From Anopheles merus (lineage: Eukaryota > Arthropoda > Insecta > Diptera > Culicidae): 64,000 nt of DNA. Both the position numbers and the translations under genes were made by a program. The notes beneath the pieces were generated by a model. It worked only from the letters and a program-made list of their open reading frames with translations, made no database searches and was not told the origin of the DNA. Location: positions 5,785,184 through 5,849,183 of the forward strand of contig NC_054085.1 of NCBI RefSeq assembly GCF_017562075.2. Direction: 5' to 3'. Below are positions 11,114 through 23,187 of the stretch, piece by piece (position 1 is the stretch's first letter; the number at the start of each line of letters is the position of its first letter).

Positions 11114-14105
11114 TATATAAGCAGTCGTTTATATTGCATAAACATTATTTTTATTTAAACATCGAATTATAATTTTTTGTACCTTTGCATCTAATCTTAT
11201 GTTTTTAAATGTTACATTATGGTTGATTACTTCTTAGGAACAGTTGTAAATCTCTTGTTTTTCTTTGTGGTGAGAGAAAATATAAAAATACTCATAACTG
11301 TCTCTCATGGAGGTTTGAGCATCCACTTTCTATAAAAATATTCAAACATTAAATAAATCACGGTCTCCTGCATGACATTAAGTCAATTATTTACCAATCC
11401 TGATTTATGTATTGCATTCAAAATATTTCCGGAAATACACATACACCATTTAGAATGAAATAAATAATTCTTTGTCTAAACAGTTGCTTCTTGCGAAATG
11501 CTGCTCAAACGGATACAATAAAACGCAAAACCTTTACCAGAGCGCTACATCGAACTTCGTTCACTTTATTTCCCCTGTTTACTATTACGAACCCACCGGG
11601 CGGGTTACCCATTCCCAGCCAGCTGGAAGAAACACAGAGTGCAAACTATCCTTTCTTCAGTTGGTGGATGGCGTTATAGTAAGGGGGGTTTCGCAAGCTT
11701 GTAGCACAGGCCATCCTACCACAGCAAGGAGCGGAAGAAGGTGGTGTAGCAATAGGGTAGCAGAATTTCAATAAAGGCTAACATATCTCTTCTGCTCATC
11801 TTCCTTTCCTCTATGGTGCTGGTTTGTGGAATTTAGCTTTGCAGCTTGGCACGCTCTAGAATAAAGCTGCTTTAGGTTGACGGATACAAAAATGGAGAAA
11901 AGCCGGCAGCTGCAATCATGGCGGGATCGTACCCAACAGTACAAACTTCATTTAAGCTTCGAACCACGAACCCGTCATCCTCTGCCCAAGAATGCTCCGG
12001 ATCGTTGGCTGTCTGCTTTGACCCGTGGTTTGGGACCACAACTCGTTCGTAACTACGTCCCCCTCCCGCCCCCTCCTTCCCTTGCATACAGTGTGCACAG
12101 TTGGTTGCTTTCTGGGGTAAGGTTCAGGTTCACACCATGCTTGATTTTCCATTTCCGCTTGCAAACACACAGAGAAAAAACATGTCTATAGTGAATAAAG
12201 AAGACGTCTGTGTACGTGGTTGTGTGTGTGTGTGTTTGTGCTGGTTGGACATAAATAAACCATCTTTTGCTGCGTCTACTCCGGTCAAGCCGCCAAGGGT
12301 CGCCACATAAATAGATGAAAGGCCAGTGCAACAGAGGGTTGCAGAGTCGGGTTTGTTTTCTTTCTTGCTTCCGTCGTCCGCCATCTTTGTGATGTGATGT
12401 CGCAAAGCGCAAGGGCGGGGAGAAAGGTGAAAAAGGGGGGAAGGGTTGATAAAATAAACATACCCGCCTACTGCTGGCACTACTGTTGATGCTGCTGCTG
12501 CTGCTGCTGCTGCTAGTAGTGTACGGCTCCTTAGTTACCGATACACTGGGCTACACACATAGCGGATACTTTATCCTCGATCCCAAAACGCAGGATAATA
12601 AAAGTGGAAAAATAAAAAGATACAGATCGCTTCCTTCTTGTGGCATGGACGACAGGAACGAAAAAAACCAACAAAATGCGAAGCCATTCTTCAATGTTGC
12701 TTCCTGGATGTGTTGAATTTTATTTTTAGTTTTAGAGCATCTTTTGCGTCTTGGTTTTCCTCCTTCCGTGGCATTTATTTGTCCCTTCGGAGCAATTGCG
12801 TCTGGGGCTGGTGGGTCTGATCCTGCTCTCTTCTCTTGCACAAACAAACTCACACACACAAACACATTCAAGAGAAAAAGACATAAAAGAGGCAAAAGGG
12901 GTCACTGGCCGTCACGGGAAGATGATCGTCCCACGGTGCATCGTCCAGCAGCAAAGAAGGAACGGAATAGCACCACCACACGGATCCAGATTCAAGTGTT
13001 CCAAAACAAAAAAGGAGGTTAAAGACATGATCCCTGGTGTTGTTTTCTGTGTATTTTTTTCTATACCTCAAACCGAGGATATAGTACTACCCTTCGGTCC
13101 AGTATACACATTTGCACATTCCGGCCGGGTCAGCAAATTGAATTCGTGTGAGCAAAATTATCCTCACATAAACTGTTTTTTGTATATAGCAACACATCCT
13201 TTCCCTTCTTGGTCTGTGATTTTTCGAGGATGAAGGAGATTTGTGTGGATTTGATCCTTTTTTTTTGTTCCACACATGAATCTACTTGATAAAAAGGTTG
13301 GAGCAGAATTTCATATTTCATGCTTGGTATAGTGTTACAAAACGTATTGCTTCGTTTTACTGAAGTTACAGTCATTTTTTGAGCGTATTGAAATTATTAT
13401 TCAATCACGTTTTCTCTTCCGTTCGGTAGTGTACCGCTCGCAATGCAGAAAGGAGTCATCAAATATTTAATATACTTCCTCGGAACTGGTCCTTGAGAGG
13501 TGCAAAATGCGGATTCTGTTGATGACAAGTTTTATATATTTTTAATTTGATTTTCATTTAAATCAATCTCATGATGAATGTAGGCAATTTGGAATGGTTT
13601 AATTTATGTACATATCGGATGTTTGTTGTTTAAGTATTATTCGGTTATAAACGAGTTAATATTCCAATAAGGATACATATGTTCCATGTACACGTCGTTT
13701 GAAATCGTCTTTGTAGTATGGCTTTCATTTTTATTTTGTATAAAATTGTAGATTTATATAATTTTTTGTCATATATTATGGTAGTAGTATACATTTTGTA
13801 TGTAGTTTGGAACCATACCACTTGCTGGCGCTGCTTAAATGATCGTATGAAGGGATTTTCAAAGCCATTTTTCATTTCTAAGCGTAGTTTTTTCTGTTTT
13901 GTTAAGTTTTAAAAATATTCTGTCATGTTCCAGACTGAAAGATATTTCGTAAAATTTTAAATTACACATTATGTTTGGCTTTGAAATAGGTAAACTAGCT
14001 TTAATTTTGGCCACTTTTATTCACACGTAGAACATAAGATAAAAACCACATACACACTTATGGATGATATTTCATTCGTCTGACACTATGTATCGTTTAT
14101 ATGGT
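11114..14105. other. 3-kb stretch without a supported gene
   Basis: GC content rises between about 11.5 and 13.2 kb, with a (CTG)n run at about 12490-12514 and a short GT-rich run at about 12222-12238. Open frames here on both strands have no recognisable domains and look like chance frames. It may be intronic to the Ig-domain gene whose exon lies at 19.1 kb, but that is only an inference. Confidence 0.4.
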
Positions 14106-14355
14106 GGGTATTCAAAATCGAAAACTATTGCTGGGAATTACATTGGAACCCGGTTGCTTTTTCTGCTTTGCGACGCATTTATCAAATTTCCAGAATTTAA
14201 AAATGTAATGAAATTGTGCAATTGGCTTCTTGTATATCCTTTCCCCGTAATTAAAAAAGAGCATTGAAGACATATATATTGGTTGCGAAAATAACAGGGG
14301 GTCAATGAAAATATTAAATACCGGCCGAATTCAAAATGTACGATTTTGAATACCC
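14106..14355. repeat. 250-bp element with 15-bp perfect terminal inverted repeat
   Basis: GGGTATTCAAAATCG at 14106-14120 is the exact complement of CGATTTTGAATACCC at 14341-14355. The layout is that of a MITE, but no clear target-site duplication was found, so the class is unassigned. Confidence 0.5.
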
Positions 14356-17300
14356 AAGTTTTTCTAGCAATATGGTATACAATGTGCACAAGTTTTAATA
14401 AATTACCTGATACAATTTGCATACTTTATTAACTTTGCATGATAAGTAGTATATTTGATAAAGATAGTTTCAAAATCAGGAAGATAAAGAGGAAACTTAT
14501 CTTCTTTAATTTCCGCATATAATAGAGACCTTGATATTCTGCTCTAATGACCCTCCTTCGACTATATATATATAGATAAATATTGAAATCTGTACATAAT
14601 TGCACCTATCGCAACAAGCGGCAAGGACTGGTTATTAGGTAAATAAATAATAGATGCTGTCCACAAATATCAAATCATTACTTACCCTTCACAAGGCCAG
14701 CTGGAAAAACATTTTTTTTATGCAATAATGACAAAAAAATTTCATAAAGATATATACGACGTTCAAAAGCATTCTGCTGTGGATAACCCAATCAAAAGGT
14801 GTTATTATAGTATAAGCGTTGCGTTAGATTCTTAAAAATGATTCATTGTTATTGGCTTAGCCAACTAACCATCGCAATGGAGACGCCTAATTGCTATATT
14901 TGCCAAACAGTTGCTGAACAAAATTATTTTTTTTTTCAAATTCGTGCGTATTTGTAGAGAAACTTTTCACACAATATTGAAAGATACATAAAACATTAGT
15001 TTTGTTCACTGCAAATCGCATTTTGCGCGATTCTGTTTTGGCAAGGTATCAAAGTTCAAATTAGGATCTAATTAACGTAATATAGTTTACATTTATGTAA
15101 ATAAGTCGTATACCGTTTTGTCAATCTGTATTATTAGGAACATTTTTACAAGATGTATGAGTTTATCTTTCCAAAAATGTGCTTTTTTTCAAAATTGGAC
15201 TTTGGAAAACTTAGAATTTGATTGAAAAAGAACCCTTTTTTCCTCATAATTTTTCATGTTTTTTTACTTTGGTTGTCAAAACATCAGACATTTTCAGACT
15301 TAAAGTCGCAATATTTTCAATTTGTCTTAGTTTGGTCCTACATATTGAAAAATGTATTGTATAGTTAAGCAAACCCATACCCATATTTTGCCCTGGAGAA
15401 CGCCCACTGTGCATTGGATAAAATAAATAAATAACGTATAAATAAATCAAATAAACAACAAATAAGTAATAAATAAATAATATAAAAAAATAAATGTAGA
15501 ATCTTTTATCACAGGTCGTTGGGTGCATTTAATTTCCTTAGTTGCAATAAAAAGTTTAGTAAAGTGAGTAAATATTAATTATAGTAAAATAGTAAGATTA
15601 TAAAAATAAATAAAATTGAATGTATGTAATGTACTAAGATTCAGACAAAAGTATTTAATGTGTTCTTCTTACGTTTTATTTGTTTTATTGGTTTTACATG
15701 TTTAGCCTTTTGCTACGACTTAGTAATCCCTGTTTAAACATTACTCGAAGTATAACCTACAATGATCACAGCCAAAATCGGAAGCAAACTTTTATCGTTT
15801 AAAACACCATTGTTCTGCTCCATTGGCACCAAACTTTCCGGTATACCGTGGTTCTGTAAATTACTCAAAAATAATTTCAATCAAAACTTGCTTCTCCTTC
15901 ATTCCTTTACTTTCCTTTTTTCAACTCCCCCTTTTCTCTTACTCTCAACTCTCTTTGTACGTTATGCCACCACAACTTTTTAAAATTTTTGATCTGAAAT
16001 AGCATACCAACAAAAAAAACAAAAAGGCTTCTTAACCTTCGAAAGAAACATCGCGGAGGGAAGGGTTGAATACATTTTATAAAAATGCCTCAAGATTAAA
16101 ACCATAACTTTTCCCCCGTTCAGTGAGCTGTTTGCGCGAGTTAAGACTACTGGGAAGCATTTTCTTTTCGGCTTAAGCAAAGCAGTGTTTTAAGATTGTG
16201 GTGAACCTATCTCAATAGATGTTAGTGGATTAATTGGCAGTAAGGCAAATGTTTGATATTTTGAGAAAAGATCAACAGTTAAATTCGTGTTAATCTCTTT
16301 GTTGGGCACGATTATGATTTTCCAAAGACTACTCACGTACAAACTTATTTTCATTTTAAACTAATGTAAATAGATGAACATTTTAGTGGCTATTTAAATT
16401 AATATTAAATTTCTGGTTCTTCCTATCATTATCATGCGTGTGGATCAAGCGTAGTCGATCTAGGACTGCCTCTGTGACTAATGTGGCTCACTTAAGCCAT
16501 CCATTCGCGAGATACTAACTGAAGAGGAGTACGTTTTTAAGCCTTAAATTTGACAGATATAGCATGGGATTGGCCCATCATTTGAAATGTGAAATGCACA
16601 ACACAAGAAGAACCTTTTTCAAACCTTTTGTTACAAACATCGAACTAAACATTCTCTGCTATCTTACAGTACAGCACACAATGGAGGCGCCCGGTGGCTG
16701 GTATTAAGCAAACAATACCGATACCTCACCGATACCGATACCACGGACACAGTGCCACGTTTGCATTCTCTCTGCACCACCTTCTTCTTACCCGCTTCAT
16801 GCCACACATACACACACAGCACCAGATGCGAAAAGGTGGACGTTAAAGTGTAAGCTACACCACCCGGCATCCCCCTTGCAAGCACCCTACCCCTAGCCAG
16901 CACGACAACTTTGACCCACTTGACCGCTTGCTGCACTTGGTGGTGTGGAATGAAATTGAATTAAACTTTCTACCTCCAACCCGCTTCCGTTTCGTATTCC
17001 CCTGCCGAGAGCTGGCCGCCGGTAGCCTTGCAACCGAGAGTCGATATCTCTCCAGCGTCCGGCTGGTGCACAGTACAGTGCAGCAAGTTTATCATGCATT
17101 TTTCCAATTCCCTGAGCCCTGAGTAGTATGCAGGAACACAGGAACGGAACGGAACGGACCCTTGACTGCCATCCCCGAAATGCGATGAGGCTACATCGTA
17201 TTGATATTGCTTTAATTGCACTAAAAGCAACCGGGCACGTCAAGGCTAAAGTTGAGTGGTCCCCAGCGCACTGGTCGGTTTTCCATTTTGTTGTTGTGCG

Positions 17301-19047
17301 AGTTGTCCGTTCCCGTAAAAACAAATCACTATTGCATAAGCTGCAGGCGCTTACTGGGTGGATGGTTGCAGCACGCTTTTGAGTTGGTGTGAAAACTATT
17401 GCAACTTTGGCAAGCAGAAACTGAGGCGGAAGGTATGAATGCAAAACAACACAGCGTACAAATAAAATCGGGATGCATTACAAAGAAAGCTAGTTGTATT
17501 ACGGCACACAGAAAAAACAACAAAATAAAAAAAGTAAACATAAAATGGGAATTGAGCTTCCCCGGAGGAGGGATTAAATTTATTTTCGCTAAAACAATGA
17601 TCCATCATCACTGTTAAGAATGTACAAAAAAAAGTTTCAAATTTCATTAGCAAACTCAACTTCCCATCGCTTCCACCGACCGAAGGGTGATAATGGTTAT
17701 GGTTTTCTATCCACGCTTTATGCTTTTTTCATTTCGGGCATTTCGTGCTGTTTTACAGATGTGTTTCATTTCACACCACTACACAATAATAAACAAGCTG
17801 CTGCAACGATGGTGTGACGATGGGATGGTTTAGTATTCAAGATTTTGCTCCATTAATCGTGCAGAACAGTCACAACACACCGCCACGTTCCCGCGTGCAA
17901 TGGCAGAACCATGACAGAAAAGTACAAAAGATAGAGATACAAAAAAAAGAAACAAATACTATCTCCGTGTTTTTTTTCTTCTCCCCCTTACGTGGCGTAA
18001 ACATTGTTCGCGCAACAAAGTTACGCGTAAAGCATACCGTAAAACAAAGAAAGGGGCACGAGTTGAATGAAATATTCATATTCTTAAGCGAGCTTTGCCC
18101 ACGCTGTTTTCTTGTTCTCAAACCACCCACCTCACCCGTTCTGCTGCACCCTGGAGGAAGTAGCGAGAGAAGCAAGCAAAGGGGTGTGGACGATATTACG
18201 GTTATGCTTTTTAACATGACTACCAGCACAACAGCAAATCGCACAGCAGGTGCTGTGTACCTTTTTGCTACATCAATCTCGTCTCGCGAAACGAAACGAA
18301 TTTTCATTTTCCACCGCCTGCTTCGAGTAGACAGCTCCGCACGTGAGCGAACCGTACTGGCGGTAGGGCGTGTTGAAAGTCGCGCCATTTTCCCACGCTT
18401 TTCCTCGTAAAATCATTCCCATGAGGGAGTGGAGGATTCGCACTACCCCTTCGTACACTGCCCGGCGCCGCAAAGTTCACCGTGATTAAGATAAATGATT
18501 TACATGCAAATGATGATGATTATTCCGCGTGACATCGGTATTGGTAGCTTTGCTTTTCGATGCAATCGTTCCCCGATGTGTGCTCGGGGAGGGGGTTTGT
18601 GTTGGCGGATTGCTCGGCGAAGGTGATTGCTGCAACGGTGTTTAGTACCGAGCGGCGGTTTGCAGAACAGGGCTAAATGTATTCGGCTTCGCAAACCAAA
18701 TGGAACCCACCCGCTCGTTGGGGGGAGGAAATTGCATAATTATAATCTAACCACCATATGAGCATGTGTAGGTGTAGATCTACCGCCCGTCGTGCGAGTT
18801 TGTACCTGGGCTGATTCCCATTTTCCCGCTTTACTCATTTGCAGCGTACCAGTCCGGCACATACGAACCTAAACGTACCGAAGACGTACGTCCTCGATCG
18901 GAGCACTTACGATGTGGGTCGGATCCAGCACACCCCCGTCGGTGGTACAGTATGGTGTGGGTGGTGATGGGGAAGATGACGATTTTACCACGGTCTGCCG
19001 ATGACATCCACCACCGTTCACAACAGCTACCCGTCAGCGGTCTACAG
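14356..19047. other. 4.7-kb stretch without a supported gene
   Basis: The first half is very AT-rich, with TAAA-type simple repeats at about 15420-15495. From about 16.6 to 18.8 kb the DNA is GC-richer and contains open frames of up to about 200 codons, but none has a recognisable domain or sensible splice signals. This part could be promoter, 5' UTR or intron of the Ig-domain gene that follows. Confidence 0.4.
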
Positions 19048-19207
19048 TGCCGAGCGAACTGAACTTCACAAGCGACCACCGCCTGAAGCCCCTCATCATG
19101 GACTGTCAGTATGAGATTAAGGCGCGCGAATGCGGCTTCGTGCTCAAGTGGTACTTCAACAAGAAGCTCATCTACCAGTGGATCCCGTCCCGGACACCGT
19201 CGGAATG
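19048..19207 (+). CDS. single exon of an Ig-domain (V-set-like) cell-surface protein
   Basis: An internal exon, bounded by a TCTACAG acceptor and a GTAAGG donor. It encodes the first half of an Ig-like domain: a strand with the first Ig cysteine in MDCQYEI, then the core tryptophan in FVLKWYFN, then LIYQWIP. The spacing of cysteine to W is right for an Ig fold. The wording recalls uncharacterised insect Ig proteins related to the Beat/Sidestep group; that match is from memory. The partner exon with the second cysteine was not found, so the rest of the gene must lie across long introns or outside the window. An alternative acceptor lies 17 bp upstream (ACAACAG). Confidence 0.6.
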
Positions 19208-19808
19208 GTAAGGCGTAATGGGGCAGTACGCACAAGCCACATCATTCCCACCGTGACTCTGTCGCTGTAGAAGCAGCGGGCTTGCTCTTCATTAACGTCT
19301 TCGATCGTAAAATAGCATTCCATGAGGTGTGCGGTACAGTGTGATGCGCTAGATGATGGTACCGGGTGTGCAAAATTTGGATGTATTATTTCTTCGAAAT
19401 CTTAACCGTCATCAATCTTCAGGAGACAGTAACAGTTAAAAAATCACGTGAATGTGAATTATTAATTTTACATTTGACTCGTCTTATGTATTTATAGTTT
19501 TTCTATGCTTACTATGTTGTATGTAAAAATTGCGCCTAAAAGTAGGGCAATTTTGCTGTACAAAATAACCTTATTTATTACTGCATAACATTCTTTAACA
19601 CGTATTGAACTAATAAAAAACATCGTATATCTTTCGATTTAACTTGATTAACAGCGATGTTGCGATAATTGCACATCATCTAATAAATAAACAAAACATT
19701 TAATGAAAACATGTAACAATTTAATAAACTTTACGGCCATCCAACACTGCATCGTACTGTAACACGCAACTTGCAAATCCATCCATAATTCTAATACCAT
19801 CATGTCCC
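19208..19808. other. intron-like spacer before the assembly gap
   Basis: AT-rich DNA with no features seen, ending at a run of N. Confidence 0.4.
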
Positions 19809-19908
19809 NNNNNNNNNNNNNNNNNNNNNNNNNNNNNNNNNNNNNNNNNNNNNNNNNNNNNNNNNNNNNNNNNNNNNNNNNNNNNNNNNNNNNNNNNNNN
19901 NNNNNNNN
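19809..19908. other. 100-N assembly gap
   Basis: Exactly 100 N bases, the usual placeholder for a gap of unknown size. Retrotransposon sequence begins at once on the right side and not on the left, so the gap hides the 5' part of a Ty3/gypsy element and its junction. Confidence 0.97.
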
Positions 19909-21872
19909 CATTGCTGAATGGTTACAAACGCTTCATCCGGAATGCTGTCTCATTGCAACAACCATTGCAAGCACTCATTATTGGGAATCGAAAAAAACGA
20001 TACAAGAAAACTCAGTGGACGATCGAAGCAGACGAAGCTTTCGTGAAATGCAAGGGAAGTTTAGCAAACGCAGCTTTATTGTCCTATCCTGACTCGTCAA
20101 AACGAATGGGACTGATGATTGATGCTTCGGATACAGCGGCAGGAGCTACTCTACAACAAAATGTCGCTGGCGCATGGCAACCGCTGGGGTTCTTCTCGCA
20201 GAAATTTTCCCCTTCACAGAAAAAGTATTCTGTCTTCGGTCGCGAGTTAACAGCCATGAATTAGCGGTGCAGTATTTTCGACATCTAGTGGAAGGGAGAG
20301 AATTCACTATTTATACTGATCATCGTCCGCTCACGTATGCTCTGAATTCTAATTCAAATCATCTTCCTCATGAAGAACGATATTTGCAGTACATTTCGAG
20401 TTTCACAAAAGATATTCGGCACATTAGTGGCAAAGACAATTCTGCTGCAGACGCATTATCCAGAGTCAACACCATCTCAGCTCCTTCAACAGTGGATTTT
20501 GAATTATTATCGAAAGCGCAGCATGACGATCCAGAACTACAGAAGCTACTTGCTGATCGAACTACATCAATGAACTTGCAGTTAAGATCATCTGTTTCAA
20601 CTAATCAATTGCTGTATTGTGATGTGTCGGATAATGTACATGTCAGACCGTATGTACCAGAGAAGTTACGGTTAGAAATTCTTCGCAACATCTTGCCTTT
20701 CTCATCCCGGTGTTCGAGCAACGAGAAAAATGGTTGCGCGAAGGTTTGTTTGGCCCTCAATGAATCGAGACGTCGCCCGCTTCGTCAGATCTTGTATTGA
20801 TTGTCAACGATCGAAATCCATCGGCATACATCTGCGGCGCTCAAAGAATTCGAGCTTCCAAAAGTCGTTTCCGCCATGTTCATATCGATTTGGTTGGACC
20901 ACTTCCGACGTCGAACGGAAAGCGGTATTTATTAACGATGATCGACCGGTTTAGTCGTTGGCCGGAAGCAGTTCCTTTGCCAGATATACTAGCAGAAACA
21001 GTCGCTAAAGCATTTTGCGAATGTTGGATTTCTCGGTTTGGTGTTCCAGAAACAATCACGACCGATCAAGGACGACAATTTGAATCCGAATTGTTCACGG
21101 AATTCACGCGGCTTTTTGGGGCTCTCCGTATTCGTACTACAGCGTATCATCCCGAAGCTAACGGTCTTATCGAGCGTTTTCATCGAACGTTAAAAACTTC
21201 GCTCACTTGTGTCGATTCGAAACGTTGGTGCGATAAACTGCCGTTGGTCCTGCTCGGTTTGCGAACTGTTATCAGGGAAGAATCGATTGTCTGTTGCCGA
21301 GATGACATACGGACAGCCACTACGAATCCTGGCGATTTTTTGGAACCCTCGAAGACGGAAATATGTCGCTCAGAGTTTGCCAAACTGCTTTGCCGGACCA
21401 TGCAACAAATTGGACCAATCAGAAACTCGCATCATGACAAACGATCGGTATTTGTTCCGAAGGATTTGCAAAGTTGCAAAAGCGTTTTTGTTCGAATCGA
21501 TTCAGTCAAGCGGCCTCTTACACACCCATACGAGGGACCTTTTCAAATAATCGAAAGGCATGAAAAGTATATGGACTTAAATATGAACGGTGAGAAACGA
21601 AGGATTTCGATTGATCGTATTAAACCAGCATATATTTGCGAAAAGGATTCGAATGAAGATAACGAAAGAACAAAAGTTACGTCATCCGGTCACCGTGTTC
21701 GGTTCTTGGCGTAACTGAGGGGACTCTGTGGTGGATTGCTTATAGCAATGTCTTAGTTGTAATCAAGTAGCCATTGGTTACAGCAACCGTGGTTACACTG
21801 AATATCGAATAAATGTAGTTAGTCTTAGTTCACTCTTAGAACGGTTTACATCGTCTTTCAATCGCTCCTACA
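19909..21872 (+). mobile_element. Ty3/gypsy element 1: RNase H and integrase remnant plus 3' LTR
   Basis: Plus-strand pol remnant. It begins at the end of the RT (GYKRFIRNA), passes through RNase H (MGLMIDASDTAAGA; then, in another frame, FTIYTDHRPLTYALN and SAADALSRV), the integrase zinc-binding end (SCIDCQRSKS) and the integrase core (HIDLVGPLPTS, TTDQGRQFES, HPEANGLIERFH). The three catalytic acids D, D and E are all present in 20797-21714. At least three frame changes (about 20262, 20700-20800 and 21270) break it. The frame stops at 21714, and a putative 3' LTR follows at 21727. The 5' half is lost in the assembly gap. Confidence 0.9.
21727..21872 (+). repeat. putative 3' LTR of gypsy element 1
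   Basis: Starts TGTGGTGGATTGC just after a purine-rich GAGGGGAC tract and ends CGCTCCTACA (TG...CA ends, 146 bp). It contains AATAAA near 21809. The opposite LTR is not in view because of the gap, so the borders are inferred from the TG/CA ends and from the restart of gypsy element 2 at about 21873. Confidence 0.5.
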
Positions 21873-22136
21873 ATGGTATGGTGCTGTACGAATGTGACAA
21901 ATACCCAACTGTTTGCAAAATGCTTGAAATTCAAGGCTGGTGAACTGCGTACCATTATCAGAGACTATAGTTTCTGGAACACCAAATGTTGCAAATGATT
22001 GAGTTAAAAACTTGATAGTTGTCTTTGCTGTTTTAGTTTTGGTAGCTTATACTTATGGCCATTTTGTGTATGGATCAACTACAACTAAGAAATACACGCC
22101 ATCTACAGGACCGCATAGTCCACGTGTATACGTGGC

Positions 22137-22445
22137 CAGTGGCGCGTTTAACGGTAAGCAAAGTAAGCAATTGCGCCGTCAATGAGGAGCCCCGGAATCT
22201 TTAGTCCATTATCTATTACAGTTGAATATTGCACGGTATTAGCAAGGAGCGCCCCGTGGGTTATGGACGTTGGGGCCCAGCGCTAGACGAACCCCCCCCC
22301 CCCCCCCGCCCCCGGGCAGCAACAAAATTTAAGATGAAAAGTTACATAATCAAAGACGGATTCCGAGCACCCCCCGGTAATAATCTACAGAGGGCCTCAA
22401 CAATTCTTACTGCTTAGGGCCCCCGACACTGTAAACCCGCTACTG
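22137..22445. mobile_element. hAT-like MITE
   Basis: 309 bp with imperfect inverted ends (CAGTGGCGCGTTTAACGG and the complement of CAGTAGCGGGTTTACAGT). It is flanked by 8-bp near-identical direct repeats TACGTGGC (22129-22136) and TACGTGAC (22446-22453), the length typical of hAT elements. It contains a run of 16 C (22292-22307). The integrase frame of gypsy element 2 resumes on both sides, so this element inserted into it. Confidence 0.8.
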
Positions 22446-22837
22446 TACGTGACCATGGCTTTTCCGACATAGGCAAGATTCAGGTGTTTCTTGATTGGTT
22501 CTTTGCCAACAGTACAGCACGAAGAAACGCCGGACAAAGTTTTCGATATCGACATCCATTCCCGGCCAAAAAACTAAACTGCGAGAAATGGATTTCATTC
22601 ACACCTTTCCAGGACGACCACGATGGATTTTTTGTAGTACCTTTTTTCCTATAAATGTTTGAAACAAAAACTCTATTGTTGAACACGATATATCCATCTA
22701 CATGCGTTAACGATTCTTTTCGTGTGTAATACGAACGAATGTCTTGATTTTTTATTCAAGAACGACGCTTCGTTCGGCCAGCCTTCCCGGATAATTTTAA
22801 AACAGCTTGCAGTGTTTCGTCCAGTTTTGTTGCTTTT

Positions 22838-23187
22838 TACCACCGGAGCCTGGCGAGCTTGATACGCTGCACGACATTGAGGTCGCCGTATTCTCGTATA
22901 GCTCGTCATTATAACGGCTCCTTCATTGTCCTTCCACACATACGGGGCCAAGTATCCTTTTGAGCATCTTCCTCTCGAACGCGGCTAAGAGGGTTTCGTC
23001 AGATTTGGACTGTGTCCATGTATCAGAGGCGTATGTGATTACCGTTACTATATAGGTACTATATAGTCCCAGTTTCGTCCGTCGCGACAGGTTCTTTGAG
23101 GTGAACTGATTTTTCAGGCTATAGAATGATCGGTTGGCAGCCAGCATCCTTGCGCGCAACTCAGCTTTGACCCAAGATAGATTAAAA
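22838..23187 (-). mobile_element. internal LINE fragment, same family as 1745-2335
   Basis: Minus-strand frame with ARMLAANRSFYSL, then YSTYIVTVITYASDTWTQ and FERKMLKRILGPVC. It closely matches the copy at 1745-2335 but stops at the ACCGGAGCCTGGCG block, so it lacks the LINE 3' tail. It replaces the gypsy element 2 segment between RNase H and the integrase linker, so part of the host element was lost. Confidence 0.8.

Noticed and set aside
12486..12716. Frame starting with a Leu run that looks like a signal peptide.
   Set aside because: The Leu run comes from a (CTG)n microsatellite and nothing recognisable follows.
15244..15528. Minus-strand Tyr/Leu-rich frame.
   Set aside because: Produced by TAAA-type simple repeats.
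16893..17444. Minus-strand frame of 183 codons.
   Set aside because: No recognisable domain, mixed composition, and overlapping frames on the other strand; no splice context.
17814..18410. Plus-strand open frame of 198 codons and overlapping minus-strand frame of 172 codons.
   Set aside because: No domain, low-complexity stretches and both strands open at once; typical of chance frames in GC-richer spacer.
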